NCBI GenBank assembly: GCA_030849075.1
Contig: JASAOO010003522.1
Coordinates: forward strand, 1 to 64,000
Origin: Zelonia costaricensis
Lineage: Eukaryota > Euglenozoa > Kinetoplastea > Trypanosomatida > Trypanosomatidae
Direction of reading: 5' to 3'
DNA length: 64,000 bases
Shown here: positions 10,309-22,900 of the stretch, piece by piece
Layout of the letters: each line of letters starts with the position of its first letter
Position numbering within the stretch: position 1 is the stretch's first letter
The notes under the pieces: model-generated
Seen by the model: the letters and a program-made list of their open reading frames with translations, nothing else
The model's database searches: none
Told to the model about the DNA's origin: nothing
Made by a program: the position numbers and the translations under genes

Positions 10309-11057
10309 ATGGAGTTTCGCTGGGCCGCAGAGGGGGGCACGGAGGAGCTGCGCCAGTGGCTGCGCGAGCACCCGGAGCGAGTGAACGTGCCCTCCAAGGG
10401 CGCCAACATGACGCTCCTGTACACGTGCATCTCCAACAGCAACCGCACCGACCTCGCCTCCCTGCAGGCCGGCTACTCGCGCCACCTCTGTACAGTGCGC
10501 ATGCTGTGCGAGGAGTACAAGGCGGACGTGCTCGCTGCAAACGGTGGCAGTCACAACACCGCCCTGCACCTCGCCGCCTCGCTCGGGGCGACGGAGGTGG
10601 TGCGGTATCTTGTCGAGGTGCTCCGCACCCCCGTCGATCGCCAGAACGTCTTTGGCGAGCAACCGCTGCAGCTGGCCCAGCGCAACGGGCATGCCGACTG
10701 CGCCGCAATCTTGGCGAACGCGTCTGCGCAGCACGGGCGCAACCCGAGCAACGCACGCCAGTCCGGCTCGCCGACGCCACAGCAGCAGGCGGCGCAGGGC
10801 GGCAGCGGGCGCTTCCAGAGCTTCGTCATCGCCGACAGCGACGAGGACAGTGACGCCGACGCGAACGGTGGGGGGCGGCGCGGCGGCGGTGCGCGTGGGC
10901 AGCACACGGCGGGCCCAGCGCGTGCGCAGCTGCTCAGCCCTCCCATGAGCGACGCCGGCACCGGCTCGCTGCTCTCCCCGCTCGCGCAGCTTCTCCAGCA
11001 GCAGAGCTCCACGTTCAGCGCCACCGCGGTGGGCAGTGCCAGCGATGCGCAAGCGCT

Positions 11058-11089
<32 letters not shown>

Positions 11090-13023
11090 GCGCGTCTGTT
11101 GGGACCTCTGAGCGGAGCTGCGGAACGGCGGCCGGGGGACTGCCACGCACCGCCAGCGCCTCCAGCGGAGTCGGCTTCTCCACCGGCATAACACCCGCCA
11201 CGTCGCTCATGTTTGTGCAGCCACCACCCGCGTCGGGAACCACCACTGCCACCGCCGCCGCTGCGCAGTCCGCCGCGCTGCCGCCGCCGGTGCGGCCGCG
11301 CAAGGAGTACGACATCTCCAGCTCCCGCATCCTCTCTAACCCCGACCTGCAAGGCTTCCGCTCTGCCTACGGAGACGGCTTCCGCTACATCCAGTGCAGC
11401 GACCACTACGAGATCCGCGGCATCCTGCCCTACACGTACCGCGGCACCGTGTACTACACCCCCGTTATCATATCCGTGTACGCGCCGCTGCCGTCGTCGT
11501 CAGCCTCCATGGGCGGCGTGGACGGCCTTGGCGAGAGCCCGGCCAGCAGCCCCACCGGCAGCGCGGCGCAGGCCAGCGCCTTGGGCCCCTCGCACACCCC
11601 GGCATCGCCCAGTGGGAGGACGGACGTGTACTGCCGCTACCGGGTCTGCCTGAACATGCAGAGCCTGAACGACTTCGCGGTGAGCCGCAAGGCGGAGTAC
11701 CTCGACCCGGTCAGCGGCGCCGTCATCCCCGCGCCGGGCGATGACAAGTACCTGACTCTCACCGCCTACATCCGCAACGTCGTGGTGCGCAACTTCGAGG
11801 CCGTGCCGCCGCTCATTGTCCCCACGAGCAGCTATGCCTTTCCCTTGCGGCCCAACGTCAGCCAGCTGGGCAGCAGTGGCAACGCGGATGTCTACCGGCA
11901 CCACCACTCGCACAACGCACCGGCGTTTATGACGAACGCGCTGGGCAAGCGCACTGCGGCGCACATCCGTACGATGGCCATCCTGCGCGACCTCTCCCGC
12001 TTCGGGGACGGCCTCGCGCGCTACTTCGCGGACAAGCACCGCATCGTCGCCTACGTGCCCATCTTCAGCGAGCACAAGGCCGCCGTGCTCGCCGTGCCGC
12101 AGGAGCGGCCCTATACCACCACGGTGGGCCAGGCTGTCGCCACGCCGCCCGAGAGCGGCGCTGCGGCAGGGGCGGGCAGCAGCAGGGCCAGCGTCACGAG
12201 CGACATCACGATGCCGATGGCGGGCGGCAAGGCCGGCGTCATGCAGCAGGTCGCCGTGGAGGCGGTGGCGGAGCTGCAGGTGCGCGTGCTGCTTCAGTTT
12301 CAGCCGACTCGAGTGGGGACGGCGCAGCAGCCCGCCACAGCGGCGGGTGGGTGCGACGCGGGGGACGGCGGTGGGGTGTACGCGTACCCGCCGCGACTGT
12401 ACCTCGTCGACGCCGCCGCCACATCGTCGTCTGCGAAAGCCACGCTGACGGCGCAGTGCTTTGCGGGGCTCATCAAGGAGCGTGAAACCGGCGAGGTGCG
12501 CCCAGAGCTGGTGCGGCTTTCGCAGGAGTCGTGGAGTGCCAGGGGCTCGGTGTATGACATCCTCGTGGAGCTCCAACGTGCCCTGCGCGGCGTGCTCGAG
12601 GCCTACGCGATGAGCTATGCGGGTCGCGGCACGTCAGGCGCGTCGTCGCCAAAGCCGCCGCCGCTGGCGGCGTCGGGCTACGCAATTGGAGGGGCCGCGG
12701 CGGCAGGGGCGCTCGGGGCCTCCGCACTCGACACCTTCTTCGCCACGCCCACGACGCGGTCGCAGCCGACCGCACCCGGGCTGGCGGGCAGCGGAGGCGG
12801 CGCTGGTGCCACCGAGAGCGGGGCGGGGCCGCGGAGCAGCTCGGGGTACTGCCTCTACTGCGCTCAGCCGCTGCACGCCTCGCGCGCGCTGCTGCAGCCG
12901 TGCGGGCACGACGGGATGTGTGGACTGTGCGTGCAGCGACTGCAAAGTCACTGCAGGGAGGAGGTCTTTGGCTGTCCTGTGTGCCGATCGCCGGCGCGCA
13001 CTGCGATGGAGGTGTTCCTGTAG
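10309..13023 (+). CDS. Ankyrin-repeat and C3HC4 RING protein, probable E3 ubiquitin ligase
   Basis: The protein has 904 residues; the start at 10309 is the first ATG after the candidate acceptor. The N-terminal 135 residues contain ankyrin-type repeats, clearest in TALHLAASLGATEVVRYL (about 84-101) and EQPLQLAQRNGHADCAAIL (about 118-136). A low-complexity linker with a Gln tract (about 250-261) follows. A central conserved-looking block begins near residue 331 (RKEYDISSSRIL) and is interrupted by Gly/Ser inserts; I do not recognise it as a named domain. The C-terminus is a complete RING: C848-x2-C851-x13-C865-x-H867-x3-C871-x2-C874-x14-C889-x2-C892. All eight zinc ligands are present, so ligase activity is likely. 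The ankyrin part presumably recruits substrates. Partner E2s and targets are unknown. Confidence 0.85.
11059..11091 (+). repeat. CAG/CAA trinucleotide repeat encoding poly-Gln
   Basis: In-frame CAG/CAA run in the linker of the ANK-RING gene. Its length is likely to vary between strains. Confidence 0.85.
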
Positions 13024-14067
13024 CACGAAGCAGCGCGATGCGGCGCATGGAGGAGTACACGAGTGAGAGAGAGCAATCACACAAGTGTGTGAAGCGACGA
13101 GTACCGTTGTGCGGCGGGGCGTGAAGTGGGCGCAGGCCGCGCTCGATATCAAGACGGAGACGTTCTGGACGCCGTGCGAGTTGTCTGTGCTTGTGAATTC
13201 ACCTTCTTTTTTTTTCTTTGTGAGTGCTGCCATGGGTCTGCGGCGGGTGGTGTGCAGTCTTTGCCGCACACGCGCTGTGCGTGTCACTCCATGTCCCGCG
13301 CCACCTAGTCAGCCAGATGGTGCCCCCCTCCACCTTCCGCAATCCTCACTCGTCACGCAACCTCATTGTAGAGCAGTTTGCCGATGAGTGAGGCGTTCGA
13401 GTAGATGCGTTCGGCTGTGTGCGTATCTCTCTCTCTCTGTGTGAGTGTGTGTGTGTGGAAGTGGGCTGGCTGCTGCGTGTTTGTGTTGATGTGGACTCGT
13501 TACTTCTCCCCCCTTTCCCCCCCTCCCATTACTTGGCGTGTGTGTGTGGGTGTGTGTCTGTGTTCCATCTCCCGACTTCCCTCTCTTCTCTGTCCTCCTT
13601 GGCGCTCCTCCCCGACTCGCGGGGGGGGGCCTCATTGACGTGCCCCTTCTTGCTTGCTCCCACCGTACCCGGTGCTACACTCGTGTTCTCCTGCGCCACA
13701 CACACACACACACACACACACAGGCACGGGTGTGCGATGCGCTGACCACGAGGACGTGTGGCTCTTGCAAAGGCACGCGTGCAGTGTTGCGGTGATGCCT
13801 TCACGCCTCTTCTCAAGCTGCTCAGTCCCCTTGTTTGTACTCACACTGGAAGCTGTGCGTCTGTCTTGTGCGTGTGTGCGTGTGTGTTGATGCCGCTTGA
13901 CATGGAGCGGCTTGTGCTTCCTCCCTCCTTCTCCATATTGAAACCCATGGGCCCACTTGCAGGAGGTGAAGGTGAATGCGCAATAGAGAACACACACACA
14001 CACAAAAGATGATGAACAAGTGCTCGCTCGATCGAAGAGGTCACTGCGTTCAGCCCAGCGACGTGGG

Positions 14068-14108
14068 AAGGGGCGGGGGCGGGGGGGGGGTTGAGTCGGA
14101 GGGGAAGA
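14068..14108 (+). other. G-run cluster, potential G-quadruplex
   Basis: Several runs of three to ten G on the + strand separated by short spacers (GGG, GGGG, GGGGG, then G10, then GGGG). It fits the G-quadruplex sequence pattern. It lies in the intergenic RNA between the ANK-RING gene and SF3A2. Confidence 0.5.
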
Positions 14109-14620
14109 AGGCGATGCGCGGCTGTGTGCAACCTCCCCTTCCGCCCGCCTCGCTCACGCACTCGCTCCCCCCCCTTTCTCGTCTCGCTGTGTAAAGAGTC
14201 ACCACACGTGCGAAGACCGCCTGCGTCGGTGGAGTGTGTGTGTGTGTGTTTTGAGGGGGAGGGGAGGGACTACCGATGCGTCGTCCACGCTGCTCTTACT
14301 CGAACGCACCGTGCACACACGCGTGTACACGCACATGTTGTTGAGTGCATCATCGTGGACGAGAATGCGTAAAATCCCCCAAAAAGGAGAACACGTTTGC
14401 GTTTCTTAACTTTGTGCTGCTGCCCTCCCCTTCACATCTCACATCTATTCTCTCTCGATTCGGTCTCCACCGAGTGCGTGTGTGCCACCCACCGCGTGCA
14501 GCAGCACCGCATCAGCGACACAGCACGTGGGTCTGTCCGCGTCACACGCCGTACTCCCTCCCCTCCCCTCCCACCCGCCCCCACCTTCCCTACCACCTGC
14601 CAGCACTACAGGCATTGCAC

Positions 14621-14653
14621 GTCGCCCCTCTTTTGCCTTTCCTTTTGGGTGAG
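14621..14653 (+). promoter_or_regulatory. Candidate spliced-leader acceptor for SF3A2
   Basis: A pyrimidine-rich tract (about 14621-14646) is followed by AG at 14652-14653, which is 76 nt before the start. No ATG intervenes. An alternative tract at about 14410-14470 would give a longer leader. Confidence 0.4.
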
Positions 14654-14728
14654 ACGCTGCCGACTTCGCTGGTGTTCACGTGCCCGACCACACCGAGTGA
14701 TTCACACGCACGCGTAGAACACGCGCAA

Positions 14729-15064
14729 ATGGCGTCGAGTCCGACGAACATCTACGACCCGATCGAGGTCGCCCGTGCGAACCCGTACTTCAAGCGCAAC
14801 CACATGGGCCAGGTGACCTGCACCCTCTGTGGTATCTACTGTCCAGAAGAGAACAATTTCCTCAAGCACATCGCGGGAAAGACGCACACGTTGCAGCTGG
14901 AGCGGCGGCAGCACAAGGAGCTGCGCGAGCTGCGGCTGCAAGAGGACGAGCGCCGCAACGCAGAGGCGGAGGAGCGGGCACGCAAGGAGGAGGCCCTGCT
15001 GGCGCTCAGCGGCGCACCGTCGAATGGGAATGGGGCCACCAGCGCAGGTGCGAGCTCATCTTCT

Positions 15065-15099
<35 letters not shown>

Positions 15100-15466
15100 T
15101 GCGGCGAACGCGCGCTTCGGTGTGCCCCTGTACTCCTTCCGCACGGAGCACGACGAGGTTGCGTTCCGCACAAAGGTGTGGGTGGATGTGATGTACACCC
15201 AAGCGGAGGAGGGCACCCGGCCGCTGCACCGGTGGCTCTCCGCGCGGGAGCAGCTCGTGGAGCGGCCGGCAGATGACTACTTTGTGTACCTTCTCTTCGC
15301 TTGCGAGGGCTACGCGACGATGGCCATCAAGGTCCCCGCCAAGGCGACGCGGTCGCAGCCGCGCGAGGTGCTGCAGGAGGCGGACGGCAGCACATCCGAC
15401 GCGTACTGGTGTGCGTGGGATAGCCTGCGCAAGGTGTACTCGCTCTTCTTCGTTCTCAGTCGGTAG
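14729..15466 (+). CDS. SF3A2: Splicing factor 3A subunit 2 (PRP11/SF3a66 homologue)
   Basis: The protein has 245 residues. The start at 14729 is the first ATG after the candidate acceptor; an upstream in-frame ATG at 14345 would add only UTR-like sequence. Residues 19-60 match the SF3A2 signature: NPYFKRNHMG followed by a matrin/U1-type zinc finger, C31-x2-C34-x12-H47-x5-H53, then a charged helix of Arg, Glu and Lys. A poly-Ala linker (near 113-127) separates this from a C-terminal globular part that ends with the family-like pattern IKVPAKATR...YWCAWDS...YSLFFVLSR. SF3A2 belongs to the SF3a complex of U2 snRNP, which supports branch-site recognition. In trypanosomatids it should serve trans-splicing of the spliced leader to every mRNA. 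The Pro-rich tail of animal SF3A2 is absent. Confidence 0.9.
15067..15105 (+). repeat. (GCC)n trinucleotide repeat encoding poly-Ala
   Basis: Near-perfect GCC run in frame within SF3A2, separating the zinc finger from the C-terminal domain. Confidence 0.9.
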
Positions 15467-15615
15467 CACCGCCCTGCGGCGTGTGTGTGTGTGTGTGATT
15501 GTGTGTGTGCCCGTCTCCTCTGGCAGAGGTGGCATACTCGTTAAGCTCCGGCGCGCGTCTCTCTTTCTCTCCTTTCCTCAGCCCCTTGCGCACTCACCCT
15601 CCTCCCGGTCGCGTG

Positions 15616-15666
15616 GGTGCCTGTGGTGCGTCGGTGCTTGTGGTGCGTCTGTGCTTGTGGTGCGTC
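15616..15666 (+). repeat. 17-bp minisatellite, three copies
   Basis: Three adjacent 17-bp units of the form GGTGCTTGTGGTGCGTC, with one or two substitutions between copies, in the SF3A2 3'UTR or intergenic RNA. Confidence 0.9.
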
Positions 15667-16272
15667 TGGGTGCACTTCGGTTCTCCCACCCCACGCCAGA
15701 GTGCGCGCTCGGGGTCTGCACTCGAGGCACGTTAGAGTCACGGAGAGAAAAGAAAACAGACAAAAGTGCGGCCAAACGGGCGAGGGGGGAGGGGGGAACA
15801 CGTGGCTGACGGGCCACCAGTGTTTTGCATTCGTGTCTGTAGACGTCCGAGGCCCAGTCCCCTGCAAGACAAAAACCACATCCAGGCCCCGCTGTGCGCG
15901 GCCATCGCTGCGTGGCGGTTAAGGCTCCACCCTGCACGCCTCCCACTCCAATTTCACTCGAGATGTGCGCCTCCGTGCCGACTCTTCGCCGCGCTCACCT
16001 GCATCAGCGCAGAAGCCGCACGACGCCACCGTCCACTTTTGCGTTACGCCCCTCTTCTCTCCTCTCTCACCTCTTCATCCCTGTGTGCGACTCACTTCTT
16101 TGCTTTGTTGCTTAACGCACTCGCGCACGCTGCACACTGCTCCCCCAAGAAAAAAAAACTGTGTACAGTGTTTCGCATCCATTTTCGGGCTCCGCGCTCG
16201 CTACGAGGTCCACGGACGCGGCCCTTCTTGCACGGTCGAGAGCACACGGGCTGCGGCGTCGTGAAGTCTGCG

Positions 16273-16290
16273 GCGCCAGCGTACTGGCGC
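16273..16290. repeat. Short perfect hairpin
   Basis: The arms GCGCCAG (16273-16279) and CTGGCGC (16284-16290) pair perfectly around a CGTA loop. No T-run follows. Confidence 0.7.
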
Positions 16291-16308
16291 GACCGTACAC
16301 CTCTGCTA

Positions 16309-16331
16309 CACACACACACACACACACACAA
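16309..16331 (+). repeat. (CA)n dinucleotide repeat
   Basis: Perfect CA run upstream of TEL1, before the candidate acceptor. Confidence 0.85.
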
Positions 16332-16659
16332 AGAGAGTTCAACACACAAACAACATACACGCACACGGGTGAAGAAAAGCACCTCAATCGACGACTCACC
16401 CTTGAAGAAGCACCAAACGATCAGAAGACGTGATTGCGAGAGGCAAGACAGTTCGGGCGGGTCGACAGTGGCACCTCACCTCACCGCCCCTCCACACACA
16501 CGCACACACACAGAGAAGCCTTCAGACTTCACCTGCAGACACTATCATACAAGCACACAAACAAATAGACACAGACAAAGACGTCTACGCCGTCACCCGC
16601 GTCGCCCCGCTGTGAAGCGCACACACCCGCTCTCTCCTCCCTCCCTCTGTCACCTACGC

Positions 16660-16721
16660 ACACTTCTGGCTTCACTCCTCTCCACACATTCCCTACCTTT
16701 CCCCGCAACACGCTTCTTCAG
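16660..16721 (+). promoter_or_regulatory. Candidate spliced-leader acceptor for TEL1
   Basis: A pyrimidine-rich tract (about 16660-16719) ends in AG at 16720-16721. There is no ATG between here and the TEL1 start at 16945, which is also the first ATG of that frame. Confidence 0.45.
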
Positions 16722-16944
16722 TTAGCCTCTTAGCCAGTTTAGCTTCGTATTGCGATCTACTTCTCCTATTAGCGCCCCTCATCCTTCTTCGTGGCCCCGC
16801 TGCACGCTCAGAGCCCGCGAGCTCCTCACGGTCCTTCGCGCTTGTCATCCTCCCCCCCCCCGCACCGGCTTCTCCGACCCGCTCCACTCCCGTAACACGA
16901 TCGATCGTGCCGCGTGTTAAAGCAAACGCATCGACAGCAGCAGC

Positions 16945-19900
16945 ATGGAGTCCTTCATCCGGAACGTGGATGGCGGCCGGCTCAAGACGCAGCTCAACAA
17001 GATCATGGCCGACGTCAACGTCATCACCGCCGGCGCCGGTGCCGGGGACGCGGGCGGTGGTGCCGCCGCCGCCGCGGCGACGTCCGCGAAGGGCACCGAG
17101 GAGGCGGGGCGCTGCCTGCTCGAGTTCGCGCACTTTTTTGGCAGCGTCGCCGAGCAACACGGCACAACCCCGCACGCGGTGCTCGGCCAGCACGTCGTCG
17201 CCAACGTCTTCGTCTTTGCGCTGGAACGGATTGTGAAGCCGAGCCTGCTCACGTACTGCCGCTTCGCGGAGAAGCACGCGTCGAGTGCGATGGTGGCTGC
17301 TGCCACGTTGGCACGCACGGCATCAAGCGGTCGCAGCGGCGGTGGTGTCGGTGTGGGTCCTCGGCGAGACGCACTCGAGGCCCGCCGGCGCCGACTGCGC
17401 GGCGACATCATTCGTCCCTTCTCGCAGCTCTTCCAGACTCTGCACGCGTCTCTGGCGGCGGAGGGGGAGCCGCTCACGGCGTGGGGCTTCACAGAGGGCG
17501 GCAGCGCGGGCAGCAGCAGCGCCACGACCACCAGCGGCGCGGCGGCTGGGGCGGGCGGTACGACGGGCCTGTTTGGGGTGCCGGGCTGGGACGGGGCGGT
17601 GGGTAGCAGCCGCGCTGCGACGCGGTCGCGTGCGGCCCACGCAGACGAACACTTCCACCGCCGCGGTGGGGCCCACGTCGGCGGCGCATTGCGCGACGTT
17701 GGGGAGGGGGAGGCGCTGGATGGTGGCGGTGACGACGTTGCGGACGGCGGCGCCGGCGGCCTTGCTGACGGTGACGACGTCGTGGCGGCCGCGGATGGGC
17801 TCAGTCAAGCCCCGCTCCTGTGGAAGAACGCCTCGCCGCTCAACCTGCTGTGCAATCACATTCTGGAAGTCCTGGAAAGCCAATGGCTCGTCTCCGTCGT
17901 AGGTGCCGACTACGTGCAGCTGCTGATGGAGGTGCTCCGGTGGGCTGGCTACGCGCGTCTGGTCACCCCCACGTACCTCGTGCGCCTCGCGCAGTGTCTT
18001 GTGTCCCTCGTGGAGCGGGTTCGCGTCGGTGACGACGAGCTCGGCGGCGGTGATGGCGGTGGCGGTGGTGGAGGGGGAAGTGCCGTCGGCCGCGCGCCGC
18101 CGCAGCGGCAGCCACACGGAGAGCGGCTCGCTTCCGCGATGCCGGGACTCGTGGCAGAGGACGTGGGCGATGGACGCATCTGGGTCGCGCGGCCCAGCGC
18201 TGACGACGCGTGTGTGTACGCCCAAGCTCTTTCCCGCCTCTTCACGCTGCCGCAGGTCACCGCTGCCTTTCCAGCCACGGCGGCATCATCAGCGAGGGTC
18301 TCGACGGGCTTGACGCTTGTGCAGCGCGTCCTGGCGATTGTCCAGGAGCGCCATCAGCAGCCCACACCGGACCTCCGACTCGAGGCGTACCTCATCGCCG
18401 CCCTCCGGCATCTCTGTTGGCGCTTCCGCTACGATCAGCCCGCTGCCGCGCAGGCGCCGACGGCGGTCGTGAAGCTGCTCTGCGACTTTTTCTTTTTGCC
18501 GTGTCACACGCCGCGGCACGACGTGTGGCGGCTCGAGGCGATGCAGTTTCTCGCCCTCGTCCTGTCCGTCGCGTTCGCGGACGTCGTGGGCGAGGAGCTG
18601 TGGCGTGATCTCCAGGCGCGGGCGCTGGAGGACTGGCGTGACACCGCTTCGGCTCGGGTCGGCGATGCACCTGCACGCTCGGCCTCCTCTTCGTCCATCA
18701 CGCTGATGACGGCGCTGGAGCAGCCGGCCGTGCGTCAGCTCGTGGCGCTGCTCCATCAGTCGGTGCTGCCCACGACGCTGCGTATCTTCACCCAGCCGCG
18801 GCACGAGTACAGCTTCGTGTCCCGCCGCGAGGTGTTCTGCTCTCCCTGTGCGACGCTGCAGGAGGTGTTCGACTTCGGGGCCGTGGTCGTCTACCTGGCC
18901 GGCGTGACACACGCCACGTACGTCGCCTGGCGGGCGGCGAGCGATGCCGCACCTGCGCGGAAGCGCGAGCGCGACGCGGACGGCGCTGGAGCTGGCCCCC
19001 TTCGCGGTCACGACCCGCACGGCACCGCCTCACACGACGCACCCCCTGCGGGGGTCGTGCACCCCGTGCAGCTCGTCGCGGACGCGCTGCAGGCGGAGTT
19101 CTTTCTGGCCGCTGCTCCGCTGGAAGGGGACGCGTCGGCCGGCGCCCGCGGGCGCTCCGCTGCGTCTTCAGCGTTTCTGCACGCACCGCCGGTACGCGTC
19201 GACGCTGCCGCGGCGGCGGTGTCCGCTCACGCCGCTCCCGTGACCTCTGCGAGCGTGGCGTCGTCGTCAGCCGGTTCCAGCACGCGGCGTCGCGCTGGTG
19301 CCCCGCCGCTGGTGCTGCGCATGGGCACCTCTGGACTGCGCACGAACAGCGCCGCCGTGCAGGAGGTGGTGTCTGATGCCGCCCTCTTCCTGCTGCACCT
19401 CCTCGCCCAGCCCTGCACGGCACTGCGTGCGCCGGTAGGCGTGGTCGACGCGCTTGTGGAGGACGTGTTGCTGCCGCTCAGCGGGCACTTCGGGCTGCGA
19501 CTCGGCCCGCTGCTGTTCGCTGCGGTTGCGGCTGTGCTGCCGCGCTGCAGCCGCGACACGCGGCGCTTCCTTTTCGCCGCCGTCGCCCAGCGCTCGCTGC
19601 CAGCTGCGTCGCCATCATCGCCCGGCGCGCCGCCGCCCCCGCAGTGGAGGGGTGCCGCGCGTGGGGTGGAGGGCGCAGCCGCGGCCACTCTGTCGCTGGA
19701 GATCGGCCAAGAGGAGCAGCTGAGCCCGTCAGAGCCAGCCTACCGAGTGTTGGTAGGGCTGCTCGAGCAGCACCTGCACCGGCGACACGATGGGGCCATC
19801 GACGCCCCGGATGCGCCCTTCTCCACAGAGTCCTTTGTTCACCGTGGGCCGTCGGACTCGCGCCGGGCGCCGAGCCTCACGGGTGGACTGCGGCTCGCGT

Positions 19901-22900
19901 GGTCGGCGCACCCGCGCGGCTTGATTCAGCGCAGTGTTGCACAGCTGCACGCGTGGGAGCGCGACGTGCGTCTGCGCATCGCCACAGAGACGTCCGCGCC
20001 GGACGTGGCGCTTCCTCCGACAGGCGCGGTGCGGAGCCAGGCATCGACAGCGACGGTCACAGCAGTTCACCGAGGCCTCGTCACGGCCCCGCTCGCGTTG
20101 CTGCTCCTGCGGTTCACAACGCTGCTGCAGTGCGCTGAGCTGCACGCCCTGGTGCACGACGGGGTCGCATCCGCAGCGGAGGGGGGTGCCGTTGGTGGGG
20201 AGCGGCACCTCGCATTCCTCAGCGATGCCCCGTCCGCGGCCGGACAGGACGGCGATGTCGGACTCGGCTTTGCGTGTCACGTCGCCGCGCACGGCGTGCA
20301 CTTCTTCCATGGCGTGCCGGTGCTTGCCCACCACGCGTCGGCGGAGCTGCAGGTCGGGAGCGCCGGGCTCAATGTCGACGGCGGCGGCGTGCACCGTCGC
20401 ACCGCAGCCCCTCAAAGAGGGGACGAGGCGCTCACCATCATGGTGAACTCGGGCACGTACGCGGCCCGCGTGCACGGCAGCGCAGCGGCCACGCTCTTCG
20501 GTGCCTCGCACTGGCTGGCGTGGCTCGACGCAGCGGAGCTGTACGCCTGCACAGCGCTCCGCACGCACCTCGCACGCGCGCAGTTGCAGCGCCACGCCGA
20601 GCTGACCCCCTCTACCGAGCTGCATGGCAGCCGGTACGATACCGGCATCCCCAGCGGGACGTCAATGCACGGCCACGCTGGCGCGCACATCAGCGGCGCA
20701 CTCCGTCGGGATGTGGTGTGCCACGTTGAAGCGGTGTGTGGGGCCCTGGATGCGGCCCTGACGGCCCCCGCCACGCACGTGCCGGCGGTGCTGCGCGATG
20801 CGGTGGACGCGTACTGGGTACTGCGGCTGCCACTCCGGCAGGCACGCACGACAACCGGGTCAGGGCAAAGCCCCGATGCTCGTCATAGCCTCGACGCGGC
20901 AGAGACGAGCGAGGTGAACATCGCAGAGACGCCACCGGCGGCGGCCGTGATGGCGGTGCACGCGTTGGACGGCGAAGCGTCGGCCGCGTCCCTCTCGCGC
21001 TCGTTCCAGCTGGTGCTCACGGCGAGCGCCGCCCCCGCTGCGGTGTGGCTCATGCGTCGCGTGCAGCTGCAGGAGCGGCTGCGACTTACCCGTGAGCAAG
21101 ACGCCAATGCGGTCAGCGGAGGGGCGTGTGCCGAGTCGCGCGACGTGCCGCTGCTGGCGAACACGGGCGACACAGCCAGCAGTGCGTCGACGGCGTCGGC
21201 GGCGCTGGCGGCGCTGCAGCTCACCGTGCAGTGCGTGCAGACACTCCACTTGCTCGTGCGGTGGCGACGGGCGCGGCTGTGGGCGCCTCCGCAGGAGGGC
21301 AGCACGGCGGTCGGGGAGCCGGAGAGCGATGACGACCGCGACGCCGGCGACATCGCTGGCAGTGCCACGACGCCCGCCACCGGCGCACCAATTTCCGCGA
21401 CGGCGGACGACCCGTTGGTGCGTGCGGCTGCCGGTGTCGAGCGGGATGGCGATGGGCTTGATGGCGGGGTGGAGGGCACGTACAACGCGGCCCGCCGCGG
21501 CGATCTGCGCCTGCTGCACACGTCACCGGACCTCTACGCCGCTCCAGAAGCGATGCTGCGCCGCTTCTCGGCCCTCGGCGGCGGGCGGCTCTACTACGCT
21601 GTGCTGTGGCTGTGCCACCACGTCCGCCTCGCGCTGGAGGACGCGGGGCCCGACGCGGGCGGCAGGGCAGCGGCGGCGGCACCAGGCGTGGCGGGCGCAC
21701 CTCCAACTCGATATCCGGGCGCGGTGGCTGTGGTACCGCTCCCGCTGTGGGCTGCACTGCGGCTCCTCTTCCACGATGTCGGCTCGGTGCTGCTCGAGCC
21801 TGCGTTCTCCTGCATCGACCCTGGGCAGGGCATCCTACGTTTCACCTCCGCGGTCACACGGCATCTCCTTCACGCGGGGGTCCTGCGCATCAGCCGTTGG
21901 CGCCCGTCCAACCCGACTTCGCGCGAGGTGGCGCACGTCATGGCGTCCGCGCTGCCGCTCGCCCTCGACACGCTGCGGCTTATCGTGTACCTCAGCGAGG
22001 CCACCGGCGTTGTCGCGGTGGCTGCGGAGCCGCTCACAGACACGGCGGCACTGCACAAGGCACTCCTGGCAGTGCTGCAGGAGCAGAGCCTCATCGACGC
22101 AGCAGCGCCTCACGGCGCGACTGCACGGCACGGCGGCGCAGGCGGCAGCAGCGGCGGCGACGGTGCGGCGGAGCTGGGCGATGCACTGCTGCCCGCGACG
22201 CACCGCCTGCTCGACAAGCTGCCATTCCTTCCACCGGTGCTGTCATCGCTGCCAGCGGTGCTGCGCCTCCTGCCGCTCCTGCATCTCGAGTGCGCCGCCA
22301 CAACGACGGCCGACGCACCGCACGCGGCGCCCGACACCCGCGCCGCCCCGCTGAGCTGCCAGGCTGCCGTGATGCAGCTGCTGCAGGTGTGTTTTACGCG
22401 CTTCCGCTTCCAGCTCGGGCCCGGGCTGTGCAGCGCGCTGCTGTGCGGCTCCCTCGCAGACGTCGCGCGCCTGTGCGGGCGTCGCCTGACCACCACCGCC
22501 GGCACCCACACGCGGCGCGCGCCGGCGCAGCGCCAGCAGCAGCTCAGCGACGCGACCGCGCGTTTTCTCTTTCACAACGAGGGCCGCCTGGTGGAGTTGT
22601 GGACGGCGCAGCTGACGGACCCGGCACGCACGGACATGCCCGTGTGCACGCCGGCGTGGCAGTGTGCGCTGCTGCAGGCTGCCTTCGCGGTGTTGCCGCG
22701 GTGCGAGCCGGCGGTGGCGGAGGTGCTCGGCCGCTTTTCGTTTGAGTTTCTGGCTGAGCGGACGCCGCACGCGGTGCGCCAGCACGCCGCACGCCAGGTC
22801 GGCTATCTATTCCGCACCTTCTCCTCTCGCCGCGCGCAGGTGCTGCACACGCTGCTGACCAAGGCGCGGGAGGGCATGCTGTCGCCGACGCGTACGCTGT

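Larger units (their letters stand above)
13024..14728. other. Intergenic region, ANK-RING to SF3A2
   Basis: About 1.7 kb with no supportable gene. It holds a GT-rich stretch (13440-13456), pyrimidine-rich blocks (13505-13530, 13560-13620), a CA repeat at 13697-13722, a shorter CA run near 13990-14003, and a G-run cluster at about 14068-14108. Confidence 0.7.
15467..16944. other. Intergenic region, SF3A2 to TEL1
   Basis: About 1.5 kb with no supportable gene. It has a GT repeat right after the SF3A2 stop (15480-15510), a 17-bp minisatellite (15616-15666), a small hairpin (16273-16290), CA repeats (16309-16331 and about 16493-16512), and pyrimidine-rich leader sequence. The open frame at 15766-16725 encodes low-complexity Arg/His/Thr/Ser sequence and is rejected. 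Confidence 0.7.

Noticed and set aside
15766..16725. 319-codon + strand frame between SF3A2 and TEL1
   Set aside because: His/Thr/Arg/Ser-rich translation of CA repeats and leader sequence; it crosses the likely TEL1 acceptor.
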